A stretch of 64,000 nt of DNA. Origin: Streptomyces sp. I6 (GTDB taxonomy: Bacteria > Actinomycetota > Actinomycetes > Streptomycetales > Streptomycetaceae). Where the stretch lies: NCBI GenBank assembly GCA_003725745.1, contig RHDP01000001.1, forward strand, positions 124,001 to 188,000, read 5' to 3'. The notes beneath the pieces were generated by a model, which worked only from the letters and a program-made list of their open reading frames with translations, searched no databases and was not told where the DNA came from. Made by a program: the position numbers and the translations under genes. Positions 27,344 through 41,456 of the stretch are shown piece by piece (within the stretch, counting starts at the first letter, position 1; each line of letters begins with the position of its first letter).

Positions 27344-28836
27344 TCAGATCCTGACGCTCCGCGCACTCCTGGACGGGCTGTTGGGCAGCGCGTGCTGGAT
27401 TTCCTCACGCAGGTCCTCGATCTTCGCATAGCCGGCGAACTGACCGGTGAGGCGGTACATCTCCCGCAGTCGGTCCCACGTACGGTGCGACGAGGTCTCT
27501 CCCATCGACACCAGCGCCAGCCGGGCGTACCTGTCCGCCTGTTCCGGGTCGTCGGCGATGAAGCACGCCGACGCCATGGAGATGTAGTCGAAGATCTTCG
27601 ACCGCTGGCGACCGCCGTCCCTGAGCTCCAGCGCCTGCCTGGCATGGCGTTGGGCGATGCCGGCGGCGGCCGGATCGTGCTCGGCGAGGGTGCGGTAGGC
27701 GAGCGCCTGCATGCCGTGCATGTCCGCCTCGTCGAACATCTGCATCCAACTCGGCGGCGGCACATCACTTTTGTCGGAGACGAACAGCTCCTCCGCCTCG
27801 CCCAGGGTCCGGCGCATGGCCTGAGCCCGTCCCATGGAGGCCTGCGCCCAGGCTTCGATGGTGTGCAGCATCGCTCGTGTGCGGGGCAGGGTCGCCTCGC
27901 CGGAGCCGGACTTGGCGAGCTTCATCAGATCGAGGGCGTCGTCCGGCCGGCCCAGATGCACCATCTGGCGGGCGGCCCTGGAGAGGGCCTCCCCGGCGCG
28001 GGGCCGGTCGCCTCCCTCGCGTGCCGCGTGGGCGGCGATCACGAAGTACTTCTGGGCGGTGGGTTCGAGGCCGACGTCGTGGGACATCCAGCCGGCGAGT
28101 ACGGCGAGGTTCGCGGCGACACCCCACAGACGGCGCTGGAGGTGGTCGGGATGGCGGTAGGCGAGCATGCCGCCCACCTCGTTGAGCTGGCCCACCACGG
28201 CCTTGCGCTGGAGCCCGCCGCCACGGGAGGCGTCCCAGGCGCGGAACACCTCGACGGAGCGCTCGAGGGCGTCGATCTCCTGCGACCCGATGGGGGCGGC
28301 CTCGTAGCGGTCGAACCCGGCGTGGTCGGCGTGCAGGGGTCGTGGACACGGGGGGCGTGGGTGGCGAGAGCGGGGTCGGTGTGCAGCCAGTCGTACATGG
28401 CGCTGCTGAGTGCGGAGCCTGCGGCGAGCGCGGCGCCCGCGCCCACCAAGCCGCGTCGGTTGAGCATGAGGTCCATTCCCGTGAATTCGGTGAGGACCGC
28501 CGCCGTACGTTCGGGTGCCCAGGGCAGTCCGTCGGGGTGGCCGGCGCTGCCGGCCTCCCTCCGCTTGCGCGTGCGCCCGTGCCGTACGAACCCGAGGTCC
28601 TCGATGGTCACGACACGGCCGAGTCGCTCGGTGAACAGAGCCGCCAGCACCTTCGGCACGGGATCGCGCGGGGACTCCCCCATGTCGATCCAACGCCGGA
28701 CCCGCGAGGTGTCGGTCGCCAGCTGCGGATGGCCCATGGCCGCCGCCTGCCGGTTCACGAGCCGCGCAAGCTCGCCCTTGGACCAGCCGGCGAGGCCGAA
28801 CAGGTCCGCGAGACGGGTGTTGGGTTCTCCGGTCAC
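27344..28836 (-). CDS. NsdA-like TPR regulatory protein (one frameshift near 28339)
   Basis: GTG 28836 opens MTGEPNTRLADLFGLAGWSK and GELARLVNRQAAAMG, then RVRRWIDMGESPRDPVPKVL: the N-terminal helix-turn-helix-like region of the NsdA family of Streptomyces regulators that repress development and antibiotic production. The rest is helical and TPR-like (LERSVEVFRAWDASRGGGLQ, DDALDLMKLAKSGSGEA, MQMFDEADMHGMQALAYRTL). The frame changes near 28339; one C added in GACCCCTGC gives VHDPLHADHAGFDRYEAAP and about 497 residues. No signal peptide. A perfect inverted repeat lies 28 bp upstream of the start. Family assignment is by sequence feel; the DNA target is unknown. Confidence 0.72.
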
Positions 28837-28863
28837 GTCAAGCCCCCAGGTTCTCGGCTGAGT

Positions 28864-28882
28864 TGACAGTAACCCCCTGTCA
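28864..28882. promoter_or_regulatory. Inverted repeat upstream of the NsdA-like gene
   Basis: TGACAG-N7-CTGTCA is a perfect repeat located between the divergent NsdA-like and phosphotransferase genes. It overlaps TTGACA, which could be a -35 element. Next to it, TTCGCCAGGG is repeated head to tail at about 28889-28918. Either could be a regulator site. Confidence 0.5.
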
Positions 28883-29068
28883 GATGCACCGCGACTATTC
28901 GCCAGGGTTCGCCAGGGTCCGCCACATGGTGTGCCACCCGCGGGCGGGTGTCAGGTAGGAAAGCGCCACCCCGCCCCGGGAGCAAGACGCATTCCCCAGG
29001 GTGCCGAAGGCTTCCGGGGCAGGGCCGCGCACGCGAGTTGTCGGCACACGAAGGGATCTGTATCGCCC

Positions 29069-30187
29069 ATGTACACAGCATCGTCCTCCGTGTCCGCCCC
29101 GCCCCGGCCGCGCACCCTTCAGGCAGGCGGCGGGCCGTTGCTCGAGCCCTCCACGACCGGCAGGACCCGGCGGTGGCCGGGGGCGGCCGGTCAACCGCTC
29201 AGCGGGAGAATCGACCTGTCCGGCCCGCAGGGCGCGCAGCTGCGCATGGCGATCGCCTCGGTGCACCGCATCTGCCCGGAGTTCAATCCGGTGCAGGTGC
29301 TGCGCAGGAGCGGTCGCTCGGTGCTGCTCGTCGGCGCGACGGGGCGGATGACGGCCGTCGCCAAGTGCTTACTGGACCAGTCGCCGGCGTGGGCGGAGCG
29401 GTTCCGGCACGAGATAGCGGCATACCGTGCGTTCGTCCGGCACCGGCCACCGGTGCGTGTGCCCCGGCTCATCGCCGCGGACCCGGAGAACTGCACGCTG
29501 GTCGTCGAGCGGATGCCCGGCCGCCCCGCCGCCCTCGCCCGGCACCCCTCCGAGGCACCGCCGCGCGCCGACATCCGTGCCGCGCTCGGGGCCGTGGCCC
29601 GGCTGAACTCATGGCGGCCGCCGGCCGGGATGTTCGACGCGCCGCTGGACTACGCGTCACGGTTCGCCCGGTACCACGAACTCGGTCTGTTCACCGACCG
29701 CGATCTGGGTGATCTGCAGAAGCTGCTGCACGGGCTCGCGCACCACGGTGGGCGGCAGGGCGGACTGGGCCAGTTCTGCCACGGCGACGCGCTGCTGTCG
29801 AACATCCTCCTCGCACCGACGGGCCCGGTACTCGTGGACTGGGAGCACGCGGGCTGGTATCTGCCGGGGTACGACCTGGCGACGCTGTGGGCGGTGCTGG
29901 GCGACGCCCCGGTGGCACGGCGCCAGGTCAGCCAGCTGGCCCAGCAGTCGGGCCCGGCGGCGCGCGACGCCTTCCTGGTGAACCTGATGCTGGTGCTGAC
30001 GCGGGAGATCAGGACCTACGAGACGGCGGTGCAGCGGACGATGCGGGAGGCGCCGCCGGCCGGCACCGTCCCGCCGCCGCACACCGGACTCTCCTCCGGA
30101 GAGGAGCAGCGGCTGCTGTTGCGGCGGCTGCACGATGACTGCGCGCTGGCACGGCGGGCCGTGCGCGCGGCGGTCGGCACGCGCTGA
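29069..30187 (+). CDS. Aminoglycoside-phosphotransferase-family protein
   Basis: This is an intact 372-residue kinase-like protein. After a low-complexity N-terminus (residues 1-55) the fold shows [12 protein letters not shown] (ATP-lysine region), ERMPGRP hinge, the catalytic loop [16 protein letters not shown] (HGDxxxxN) and the metal-binding [20 protein letters not shown] (Asp of the DFG-equivalent). The C-terminal helices follow. Such proteins phosphorylate small hydroxylated molecules. The substrate is unknown and resistance cannot be inferred. ATG 29069 was chosen as the first codon downstream of AAGGGA. It is transcribed alone and ends at a very long hairpin. Confidence 0.8.
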   Translation: MYTASSSVSAPPRPRTLQAGGGPLLEPSTTGRTRRWPGAAGQPLSGRIDLSGPQGAQLRMAIASVHRICPEFNPVQVLRRSGRSVLLVGATGRMTAVAKCLLDQSPAWAERFRHEIAAYRAFVRHRPPVRVPRLIAADPENCTLVVERMPGRPAALARHPSEAPPRADIRAALGAVARLNSWRPPAGMFDAPLDYASRFARYHELGLFTDRDLGDLQKLLHGLAHHGGRQGGLGQFCHGDALLSNILLAPTGPVLVDWEHAGWYLPGYDLATLWAVLGDAPVARRQVSQLAQQSGPAARDAFLVNLMLVLTREIRTYETAVQRTMREAPPAGTVPPPHTGLSSGEEQRLLLRRLHDDCALARRAVRAAVGTR

Positions 30188-30202
30188 CCGCGGCGAGGGG
30201 GA

Positions 30203-30248
30203 AGAGCGCTGTGCGCCCAGTGCCGACACACTGGACGCACAGCGCTCT
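30203..30248 (+). terminator. Long hairpin terminator after the phosphotransferase gene
   Basis: AGAGCGCTGTGCG (30203-30215) pairs with CGCACAGCGCTCT (30236-30248); after one mismatch, CCAGTG pairs with CACTGG around a 6-nt loop. That gives 19 pairs, starting 16 bp after the stop codon. Confidence 0.85.
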
Positions 30249-30275
30249 GTCGTCTGCCGGGCCGCGGGTGCACGG

Positions 30276-30347
30276 CGGTTTCCCTGCCCGGTTTCCCTGC
30301 CCGGTTTCCCTGCGCGGTTTCCCTGCACGGCGGTTTCCCTGCGCGGC
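30276..30347. repeat. 13-bp tandem repeats in an intergenic region
   Basis: CGGTTTCCCTGCC and close variants are repeated about five times. The whole interval 30188-30653 between the phosphotransferase and universal stress protein genes shows no gene; the last 100 bp presumably holds the promoter of the latter. Confidence 0.65.
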
Positions 30348-30653
30348 TTCCCGGCGCATTCCTCCACGCGGCCTGCCCGGGCTGGTACCCGGCTCCCTAC
30401 CCCGCCGGGCCGGGGCCGGAAGCACCTGTCACCGCTTGGCTGACCGGCGGCCCGCCGCGGGGGACCGACCGCGGCCGGCGGTGCGGTGTATCCGGCGCCG
30501 GGGAACTCGCGGCGGACCGCGACCGGTTCCGGCGGTCCGGAGACCGGATCCGGGGCCTGCCGGTTCGCCCCTGTAGGGTCGGGTTCGGCTGGACCGATTC
30601 GTACAGGGCGGCCCGCATGGTCGAGCCCGGACCCCGGACGGAGGCACAACCCC

Positions 30654-31540
30654 ATGGCCCGATGCATCACCGCAGGAGTGGACGGATCACCGGAGAGCCG
30701 GGCAGCGGCGTACTGGGCGGCCCGCGAGGCGGCACTCCGCGGGCTTCCTCTTCGTCTGGTGCACGCATGGCTGTGGCAGCCGCTCGACGTTCCGATCGTG
30801 CAGGACCGGGAGGCACAGGCGCAGGCCGCCGAGAGTCTGCTGCGTGAGGCGGAGTCGGAGATCAGCCGGCGTTTCCCGGATGTGCCGGTGTCCGCCGAGG
30901 TGGTTCCGGACACCGCGGTGGCCGCGCTCGTCGGGGAAGCCGAGCGCGCGACGATGCTGGTGCTGGGCTCGCGCGGGCACGGTGCGGTCGTCGGTTTCCT
31001 CGTCGGCTCCTACGGCCAGCAGGTGATCGCCTCCGCGGCCTGCCCCGTCGTCGCCGTGCGCGCACCCGCCGGGGAGGACCGGGCCGCGGTCCCCGAGCCC
31101 GGCGGGGGCGACGAGATCCTGGTGGGGCAGCAGGGCACGCCGGAGGACTGCGACGCGGTCCTCGGTTTCGCTTTCGAGACCGCTGCCGCACACGGAGTGG
31201 GAGTGCGTGCCGTGCGGGCGTGGAGCCTGCCGACCCTCTACACCTACAGCCCGGCCTCGATGCGGCTCGCGGACGAGGCCGGGGCCTTGAGCCGTTCGAG
31301 CGCAAGGCGCTGTCGGAGGCGTTGAAGCCCTGGCGGGAGCGCTACCCCGGGGTGCCGGTGACGGAGCATGTCGAGATCGGCAGCGCGGGTCAGGTGCTGC
31401 TGTCCGCCACCGCCCGTGCGCGGCTGCTCGTGGTCGGCCGGCGGGCACGCCGTTCCCCCGTCGGTTCGCGGATCGGGTCCGTCGCCCATGCCGCGCTGCA
31501 CCACGCGCCCTGCCCCGTGGCGGTCGTGCCGCCGGTCTGA
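30654..31540 (+). CDS. Universal stress protein with two USP domains (one frameshift near 31284)
   Basis: ATG 30654 lies downstream of GGAGG. Domain 1 (residues about 1-145) starts ITAGVDGSPESRAAAYWAAR and has the nucleotide-binding GSRGHGAVVGFLVGS. Domain 2 (about 155-295) has ILVGQQGTPEDCDAVLGFAF and ends RLLVVGRRARRSP then HAPCPVAVVPPV. The first domain keeps the G-2x-G-9x-G motif, while the second is weaker. A missing G in GGCCGGGGCC near 31284 breaks the frame; repaired length is about 295 residues. Cytoplasmic stress protein with an unknown effector. Confidence 0.85.
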
Positions 31541-31884
31541 GTCCGGTGTCGCCGGTGAAGCCACGTGTCCCCGTCGCGGCGGCCGGTGCGGCATCGGGGC
31601 CGCCCGGCCGCGGTGCCGTGTCCGAAGCGGTCCGGCGGGGTGCGCGGGGATGGGCGAGCGTGGGAACCGGCGCCGCAGGCCGAGTCACGGCGGCCCGCCG
31701 CCAATGATCGTCGGTCCACTCCACTGACGCTCCGCGGGCCGCGGGCCCGCCTTCCCCCACCTGGACGACTTGGACTGACCTGAACTGACCTGGACTTCCG
31801 TGTCGCTGAGCCTCATTGACGGATCGTCCGGGAGCCGCTACCCCTGTACGGGTCCCCGGGCACCATCCGTCACTGGAGGCTGCA
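31541..31884. other. Intergenic region before the amidase gene
   Basis: I see no gene here. ACTGACCTG is repeated near 31774-31793 in an AT-richer part that probably contains the amidase promoter. An in-frame TTG at 31816 extends the amidase frame but has no ribosome binding site. Confidence 0.45.
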
Positions 31885-36252
<4,368 letters not shown>

Positions 36253-36276
36253 CCCGCGCATCGGGGTGTTTGGCCG

Positions 36277-36317
36277 CGTCCGGGCCGGGGCCGCGACGCG
36301 GTGCCCCGGCCCGGACG
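36277..36317 (+). terminator. 15-bp stem terminator after geoA
   Basis: CGTCCGGGCCGGGGC (36277-36291) and GCCCCGGCCCGGACG (36303-36317) are perfect complements separated by 11 nt, starting 24 bp after the geosmin synthase stop. Confidence 0.82.
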
Positions 36318-36491
36318 GGCGTGCGGTCTTCCGTGCCCGCGTCCGGGCCGGGGTCCGTGCATGGGCGGACGGGGCAAGGACCGGGCGGGGCGGGGTGCGG
36401 CGGTACGCCCCGGGCCGGGCTCACCCGGGCGGGATGCGCTCCGCGTGCGGTGCTCCGCGTGCGGTGCTCCGCGGCGGGCGGGGCGGGTCGG

Positions 36492-36992
36492 TCAGCCCTG
36501 CTGGAAGAGTTCCGCGGGCAGAGGCTTCAGCAGCGCGTACAGGTCGTCGGTGATCGGCCGGTCCCAGCTCGCGATCGTGACGAGGACGTTGTCGCTGCGG
36601 TCGAACTGCACGCAGGAGATCCGGTCCTGGGAGAGTTTGATCCTGCGGACGATGAGCAGGTTGTCGCCCTGCATGACGGGGACGTCCTCGGTGCCGACGA
36701 CCGTGACCTCCTCCTCGTCCTCCAGCGCCGCGAGCAGCTGGGCGACCTCGAAGGGGGCCTCTCCCTCGGCGACGTCGCGGGCGGGCGAGCCCTCCGGCAG
36801 ATTGCCGATGATCATCGCGGGGCCCCGGCCGCCGAACAGGTCGTAGCGCAGGAAGACGCCCTGGCAGCTGCCGTCGGGCGCGGGAAGCAGCCCGGCTCCC
36901 AGGTTGCCGGGCCAGTCTCCCGGGTCCATGGCCAGGACGTCGAAGTCCGGGCCCGCGGGAGTGGAGGCGCTGCGGCGGCGGAGGAAGGACAT
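36492..36992 (-). CDS. Conserved actinobacterial hypothetical protein
   Basis: This 166-residue protein starts MSFLRRRSASTPAGPDFDVL and then has a compact alternating beta pattern (FLRYDLFGGRGPAMIIGN, EEEVTVVGTEDVPVMQ, NLLIVRRIKLSQDRISCVQF). It ends KPLPAELFQQG. There is no signal peptide or membrane segment. I do not recognise a named domain. It is convergent with geoA. ATG 36992 was chosen because the upstream in-frame extension is Arg/Pro-rich and uncharacteristic. The codon usage is typical of real Streptomyces genes. Confidence 0.7.
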   Translation of the reverse strand: MSFLRRRSASTPAGPDFDVLAMDPGDWPGNLGAGLLPAPDGSCQGVFLRYDLFGGRGPAMIIGNLPEGSPARDVAEGEAPFEVAQLLAALEDEEEVTVVGTEDVPVMQGDNLLIVRRIKLSQDRISCVQFDRSDNVLVTIASWDRPITDDLYALLKPLPAELFQQG

Positions 36993-37127
36993 GCCGACAT
37001 GGTACGTGCCCGGGAGCCGGTGCCGCTGACCGGGCGCACGCCCGCGCGACACGCCGGAGCGCGGTGACCTCGGCCCGCGCGACACGCCGCAGCGGGCCGA
37101 CCGGGCGGGCGTGCCGTCGCCGTGGCC

Positions 37128-37525
37128 TCAGCCCGCGCGCTCCGCCAGCTCCTGCAGGAGGGCGACGGCCTCGTCCGCGCGTTCGTACGGAACGAACAGA
37201 TGGTCGTGGTGGTGACCGGCGACGACATTGCAGCTGATGCCCGCGTCGGCCAGGGCGGCGGCGACGGCGGCGGTGAGCCCTACGGCGGCGAGTGCGGAGT
37301 GCACGCGCAGGGTGATCCGTCCGGCGACGTAGTCGTACGCCAGCCCGGCGCCGTCGGCCTCCTCCCTGCGTACGACGAGGGTCAGGCCCTCGTCCTCGGT
37401 GACGGTGACCACGGGGCCAGGCCGGGCGGTACCGCCGCGGGGACGGTGGTGAAGACGTAGCGGCCGGGGTGGAGTTCGGGTCGCATGCCGCTCAGGAGAC
37501 GGCCGAGATCGTGCTCTGGAGTCAT
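37128..37525 (-). CDS. ACT-domain protein (one frameshift near 37412)
   Basis: From ATG 37525 the frame reads MTPEHDLGRLLSGMRPEL and RYVFTTVPAAVPPGLAP. One C added in GGCCCCGTGG near 37412 joins it to VVTVTEDEGLTLVVRREEAD and LAYDYVAGRITLRVHSALAA. The end is a second ACT-like half with DAGISCNVVAGHHHDHLFVP and EAVALLQELAE. Repaired length is 132 residues, matching stand-alone ACT proteins of the DUF2241/COG3603 kind, which probably bind amino acids. The ligand and partner are unknown. The downstream gene runs in the same direction about 135 bp away. Confidence 0.78.
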
Positions 37526-37694
37526 GATCCGCAGCCTACGGTTCTGTGTTTCCAGCGGCGGGGCAACCCGTCCCGGGGCGATATCGACCTGGGAACCAGG
37601 GAGGCTTTCGCGGTTTGTGCCTTCTCTTCGAAGGCCGATATCCGGGGTGGCGGCCCATCCGGTGTCGCATCCGGGCCGCCGCCGGAGGCGCGGA

Positions 37695-37937
37695 TCAGGT
37701 GAGGTCGAACTCGCCGTGCCGGGCGTTCATGACGAAGGCCCGCCATTCCGCCGGGCTGAAGATCAGTGACGGGCTTTCGGGGCGGCCGCCGTTCCTCATG
37801 GCGATGAAGCCCTCGACGAAGGCGATCTGCACGTCACCCGCGCCCTGGGACCCCGACTGCCAGTCCGCCTGGCTGAGGTCGAGGTCCGGCTTGTCCCAAC
37901 CCGCAAGCGGCTGCTCTGTGGTGATGATGTCGGCCAC
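37695..37937 (-). CDS. DUF397 domain protein
   Basis: An 80-residue acidic protein with GTG 37937 behind GGGAGGAGCAG. The sequence has the DUF397 pattern: W-x-x-G-S near residue 27, then VQIAFVEGFIAMRNGG and LIFSPAEWRAFVMNARHGEF. DUF397 genes usually sit beside an XRE-family regulator and act with it in Streptomyces development. Here no such regulator is adjacent, so this one is an orphan. The gene is intact. Confidence 0.85.
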   Translation of the reverse strand: MADIITTEQPLAGWDKPDLDLSQADWQSGSQGAGDVQIAFVEGFIAMRNGGRPESPSLIFSPAEWRAFVMNARHGEFDLT

Positions 37938-38150
37938 GTCCCTGCTCCTCCCGGTTCTTCGTCCGGGGTCAGCGTAGCGATCGGGGCCGGTCGCGCACAG
38001 GCCGCCGCGGCGGGAGTCGCCGCCGGAAATCAGGCCGGACTCCCCGACAGCCGGACGCCGCGCCGGGGCCGGTCTCCGCTCCGGGGCCGGTCTCCTCGCC
38101 CGGTCGGGTCTCCGCTCCGGGCCGGCGCGCGCCGCTCCCGGGCGCGGCGC

Positions 38151-39320
38151 TCAGGCCTCCGGCGGCTCGGCACCGACCAGCCACATGGAGAAGAACTGCG
38201 AGCCGCCGCCGTAGGCATGGCCGAGGGCCTTCCGTGCCCCCGCCACCTGGTGCGCGCCCGCCCGGCCCCGTACCTGGAGGGCCGCCTCGGCGAACCGGAT
38301 CATCCCGGAGGCGCCGATGGGGTTGGTGGACAGCACCCCTCCGGACGGGTTCACCGGCAGTTCGCCGTCGATTTCCGTCACACCGGACTCGGTGAGCTTC
38401 CACCCCTCGCCCTCGGCCGCGAAGCCCAGGTTCTCCAGCCACATCGGCTCGTACCAGGAGAAGGGCACGTACATCTCGACGGCGTCGATCTCGCGCCGCG
38501 GGTCGGTGATACCCGCCTGCCGGTAGACGTCCGCCGCGCAGTCCTTGCCGGCCTGCGGCGACACGAAGTCCTTGCCGGCGAACAGCGTCGGTTCGCTGCG
38601 CATCGCGCCGCCGTGCACCCAGGCCGGAGGGTGCGGCGCACGGGAGGCCCCGGACCGGTCGGCGAGGACCATCGCGCAGGCGCCGTCGGAGGACGGGCAG
38701 GTCTCCGAATACCGGATCGGGTCCCACAGCATCGGCGAGGACTGCACCTTCTCCAGGGTGATGTCGTGCTCGTGGAGATGTGCGTACGGGTTCCTCAGCG
38801 CGTTGCGGCGGTCCTTGTACGCGACCAGGGAGCCGACGGTGCCGGGCGCGCCGCTGCGGCGGATGTAGGCGCGCACATGCGGGGCGAAGAACCCGCCCGC
38901 GCCCGCGAGCAGCGGCTGCTGGAACGGGACGGGCAGCGACAGGCCCCACATCGCGTTCGATTCGGACTGCTTCTCGAAGGCGAGGGTCAGCACGGTCCGG
39001 TGGACCCGGGCCGCCACGAGACCGGCGGCGACCAGCGCCGTGGAGCCTCCGACCGATCCCGCCGTGTGCACCCGCATCAGCGGCTTGCCGACGGCGCCGA
39101 GGGCGTCGGCCAGATAGAGCTCCGGCATCATCACGCCCTCGAAGAAGTCGGGGGCCTTGCCGATGACGACGGCGTCGATGTCGGCCCAGCCGAGTCCGGC
39201 GTCGTCGAGGGCGCGGCGCGCGGCCTCGCGGACCAGTCCGGCGATCGACACATCGCGGCGGGCGGCGACGTGCTTGGTCTGGCCGACGCCGACGACGGCC
39301 ACCGGCTCCTTAGCGGGCAT
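38151..39320 (-). CDS. Thiolase-superfamily (Ltp/SCP2-thiolase-like) protein A
   Basis: This intact 389-residue protein (ATG 39320) is a thiolase-fold enzyme of the lipid-transfer (Ltp) group: VAVVGVGQTKHVAARRD, VIGKAPDFFEGVMMPELYL, RVHTAGSVGGSTALVAAG, EMYVPFSWYEPMWLENLG, NPIGASGMIRFAEAALQ and LGHAYGGGSQFFSMWL. The position of the classical nucleophilic cysteine shows none (HTAGSVGGS), as in Ltp proteins that act as retro-aldolases with an OB-fold partner. It resembles mycobacterial Ltp3. Its start overlaps the end of the partner thiolase gene by 11 bp. Last gene of a leftward operon: OB-fold protein, thiolase B, thiolase A, probably with the enoyl-CoA hydratase upstream. Confidence 0.82.
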   Translation of the reverse strand: MPAKEPVAVVGVGQTKHVAARRDVSIAGLVREAARRALDDAGLGWADIDAVVIGKAPDFFEGVMMPELYLADALGAVGKPLMRVHTAGSVGGSTALVAAGLVAARVHRTVLTLAFEKQSESNAMWGLSLPVPFQQPLLAGAGGFFAPHVRAYIRRSGAPGTVGSLVAYKDRRNALRNPYAHLHEHDITLEKVQSSPMLWDPIRYSETCPSSDGACAMVLADRSGASRAPHPPAWVHGGAMRSEPTLFAGKDFVSPQAGKDCAADVYRQAGITDPRREIDAVEMYVPFSWYEPMWLENLGFAAEGEGWKLTESGVTEIDGELPVNPSGGVLSTNPIGASGMIRFAEAALQVRGRAGAHQVAGARKALGHAYGGGSQFFSMWLVGAEPPEA

Positions 39321-40362
39321 GCGGTTCTCCTTCGAGGACGGCGACCAGGTTCTGCTGCAGACAGGGGCCGGAGGTGGCATGGGCGAGGGCGCGGTCGGAG
39401 GCGCCGCGGTGGACGGCCGCGGCGGCCTCACCGACGCGGATGAGACCTGCCGCCATGACGGGATTGGCGGCGAGCGCACCTCCCGAGGGATTGACCGCTA
39501 CGGAGCGGCCGAGGCGCAGCGCCCTGCGCAGCACCACCTCCTGGGAGGTGAACGGGGCGTGCAGTTCGGCGGTGTCCACGGGCCGCTCGAAGACTCCGGC
39601 GCGTTCGGCGGCGAGGCGGGTCGACGGCGAGTCGGTGAGATCGCGCACGCCGAGGGCGTGCGGTTCGACGCGGTGGTCCATACCGCGGATCCAGGCGGGG
39701 CGCGGGCACAGTTCCCGGGCCCTGTCACCGGCGGCGAGGACCACCGCGGCGGCTCCGTCGCCGACGGGCGGGCAGTCGCCGGTGCGCAGCGGCCGGACGA
39801 CGTACCCGCCCTGCGGACGGGGCCCGCGGAGCTGCGCGTGCGGGTTGTCCCCGGCGGCGGTCCTGCTGCGCTCCGCGATCGCGGCCAGGGCCGGTTCGTC
39901 CGTCTCCCCCGAGTCGATGAGCGCCTGGGCCTGGAGGGCGGCGAGGGCGATGGAGTCGGGCCACAGCGGCGCGACGTAGTACGGGTCCAGCTGGCGGGTC
40001 AGCACATCCCGGACGGAACCGGGCGAGGACTTGCCGTACGCGTAGACGAGGGCCGTGTCCGCCTCGCCGGTGAGGAGCTTGACCCATGCCTCGTAGAGCG
40101 CCCAGGCACCGTCCATCTCCACGTGCGACTCCGGGATGGGCGGCCAGGCGCCCACTCCGTCGAGGGCCATCGTGAAGGAGAACGCCCGGCCCGCCAGGTA
40201 GTCGCAGGAGCCGGAGCAGGTGAAGCCGATGTCCCCGGTGCGCAGCCCGGTCCGCCCGAGGACGTCGTGGAGCACGGGCATGAGCATCTCGACCTCGGAG
40301 ACCTCCTCGCTGCTGCGTACGTGGTCGGTCTGGGAGAAGGCGACGATAGCGACGTCTCGCAT
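39310..40362 (-). CDS. Thiolase-superfamily (Ltp/SCP2-thiolase-like) protein B
   Basis: ATG 40362, two bp after the stop of the OB-fold gene; 350 residues and intact. Thiolase-like motifs include VAIVAFSQTDHVR, TCSGSCDYLAGRAFSFTM, HVEMDGAWALYEAW, VYAYGKSSPG, VNPSGGALAANPVMAAGLIR and LAHATSGPCLQQNLVAVLEG. The expected active-site Cys position reads EMDGAW, so a classical Claisen thiolase mechanism is doubtful. The paired arrangement with thiolase A and a zinc-ribbon OB-fold protein resembles the Rv3521, Ltp4, Ltp3 block of mycobacteria. I infer a role in shortening a CoA-linked side chain. Confidence 0.8.
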   Translation of the reverse strand: MRDVAIVAFSQTDHVRSSEEVSEVEMLMPVLHDVLGRTGLRTGDIGFTCSGSCDYLAGRAFSFTMALDGVGAWPPIPESHVEMDGAWALYEAWVKLLTGEADTALVYAYGKSSPGSVRDVLTRQLDPYYVAPLWPDSIALAALQAQALIDSGETDEPALAAIAERSRTAAGDNPHAQLRGPRPQGGYVVRPLRTGDCPPVGDGAAAVVLAAGDRARELCPRPAWIRGMDHRVEPHALGVRDLTDSPSTRLAAERAGVFERPVDTAELHAPFTSQEVVLRRALRLGRSVAVNPSGGALAANPVMAAGLIRVGEAAAAVHRGASDRALAHATSGPCLQQNLVAVLEGEPHAR

Positions 40363-40364
40363 GG

Positions 40365-41456
40365 CTACAGCAGCTCCCGGTAGGTGTCGTAGTCCGCGTC
40401 GGGTTCGCCGGTGGGGCGGTAGTGGTCGGGGTGCCGGCCGCCTTGCGTCCACACCGGTTCGACGCGCAGGCCCATGCGCACCCGGTCGTACGGGATGCCG
40501 GCGATGCGGCCGTGGAGCGGCAGGTCGGCGCCGTCGAGTGCGATGTGCGCGTACACGTAGGGCACTTCGATGTCGAGGTTCTTCGCCTTGATGTTGACGA
40601 TGCAGAACGTGGTGACCGTGCCGCGGGGACCGACCTCGACCTGTTCCGAGGTGGCGACGCCGCAGGTCGGGCAGGCGCCGCGGGGCGGTACGTACACCTT
40701 GCGGCAGGAGGGGCAGCGCTCGCCGGTGGTCCGGCGCTCGGCGAGGGCGCTGATGAAGCGGGTCTGGCGCGGCCGGGTGTGTAGGTGTAGTCGAGCCGGG
40801 CCGGGGCGACGACACCGGTCACGGGGTCGTCGAACTCGCCGCTGTGGGAGCGTGGTGCGGTCGCCGCGCGCCTCTCGGCACCCGGCGTCGCGGGCTCCGC
40901 GCGCCTCGTGCCGCTCCTCGTGCCGCGGTTCTCGTCGGGGTTCTCATCGCGCTGCTCGTCACCGCTTTCGACGCCTCCTTCGGCGCCGTCTCCGTACGGC
41001 TCGAAGCAGGCGATGTCCGTGATGGATCCGCCGCGCTCCGCAGCCCACCGGACGCGGACGCGCATTCCGGTGCGCACGGCGCCGGGGCCGGGGCGTCGAG
41101 GGCGTGGAGGAGGCCGGTGTCGGCGCCGTCGAGTCTCACCAGCACCCAGGCGAAGGGGTCCGGAGCGGCTGGCCGCGGCGCGGTTCCGGGTTCCAGGCCC
41201 AGGTGGTGACGGTGCCCGTGGTGCCCACCTCGACGAGGTCGCCGATCTCCTCGGAGGTCTCGGGGTCGTACTCGACCGGCGGTACGAGGACCCGGCCGCC
41301 GGTGGTCCTGACACCGAGCACGGTGCGTTCGCGCAGGCCCGTGAGGAAGGCGGACTGCACGGGACCCAGGGAGCGGGTGAAGGGGAACTCGACGACGAGC
41401 GGGGCGCGCGGCGCCTCCGGTGACGAGAGCGCCCCGGACGCGGGGGTGGCGGACAT
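40365..41456 (-). CDS. Zinc-ribbon OB-fold (DUF35) acyl-CoA-binding protein, two-domain (three frameshifts)
   Basis: ATG 41456 with GGAG. Domain 1: VVEFPFTRSLGPVQSAFLTG, VLVPPVEYDPETSEEI, then WVLVRLDGADTGLLHALDAP and MRVRVRWAAERGGSITDIAC. A charged Glu/Arg-rich linker is followed by domain 2 with the zinc ribbon CPSC ... CPTC and GTVTTFCIVNIKAKNLDIEV, DRVRMGLRVEPVW. Missing single bases near 41154, 41097 and 40766 account for all breaks and give about 364 residues. DUF35 proteins partner SCP2-thiolase-type proteins (ChsH2 with Ltp2), which matches the two downstream genes. The stop lies 2 bp before the thiolase B start, implying coupling. Confidence 0.82.
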
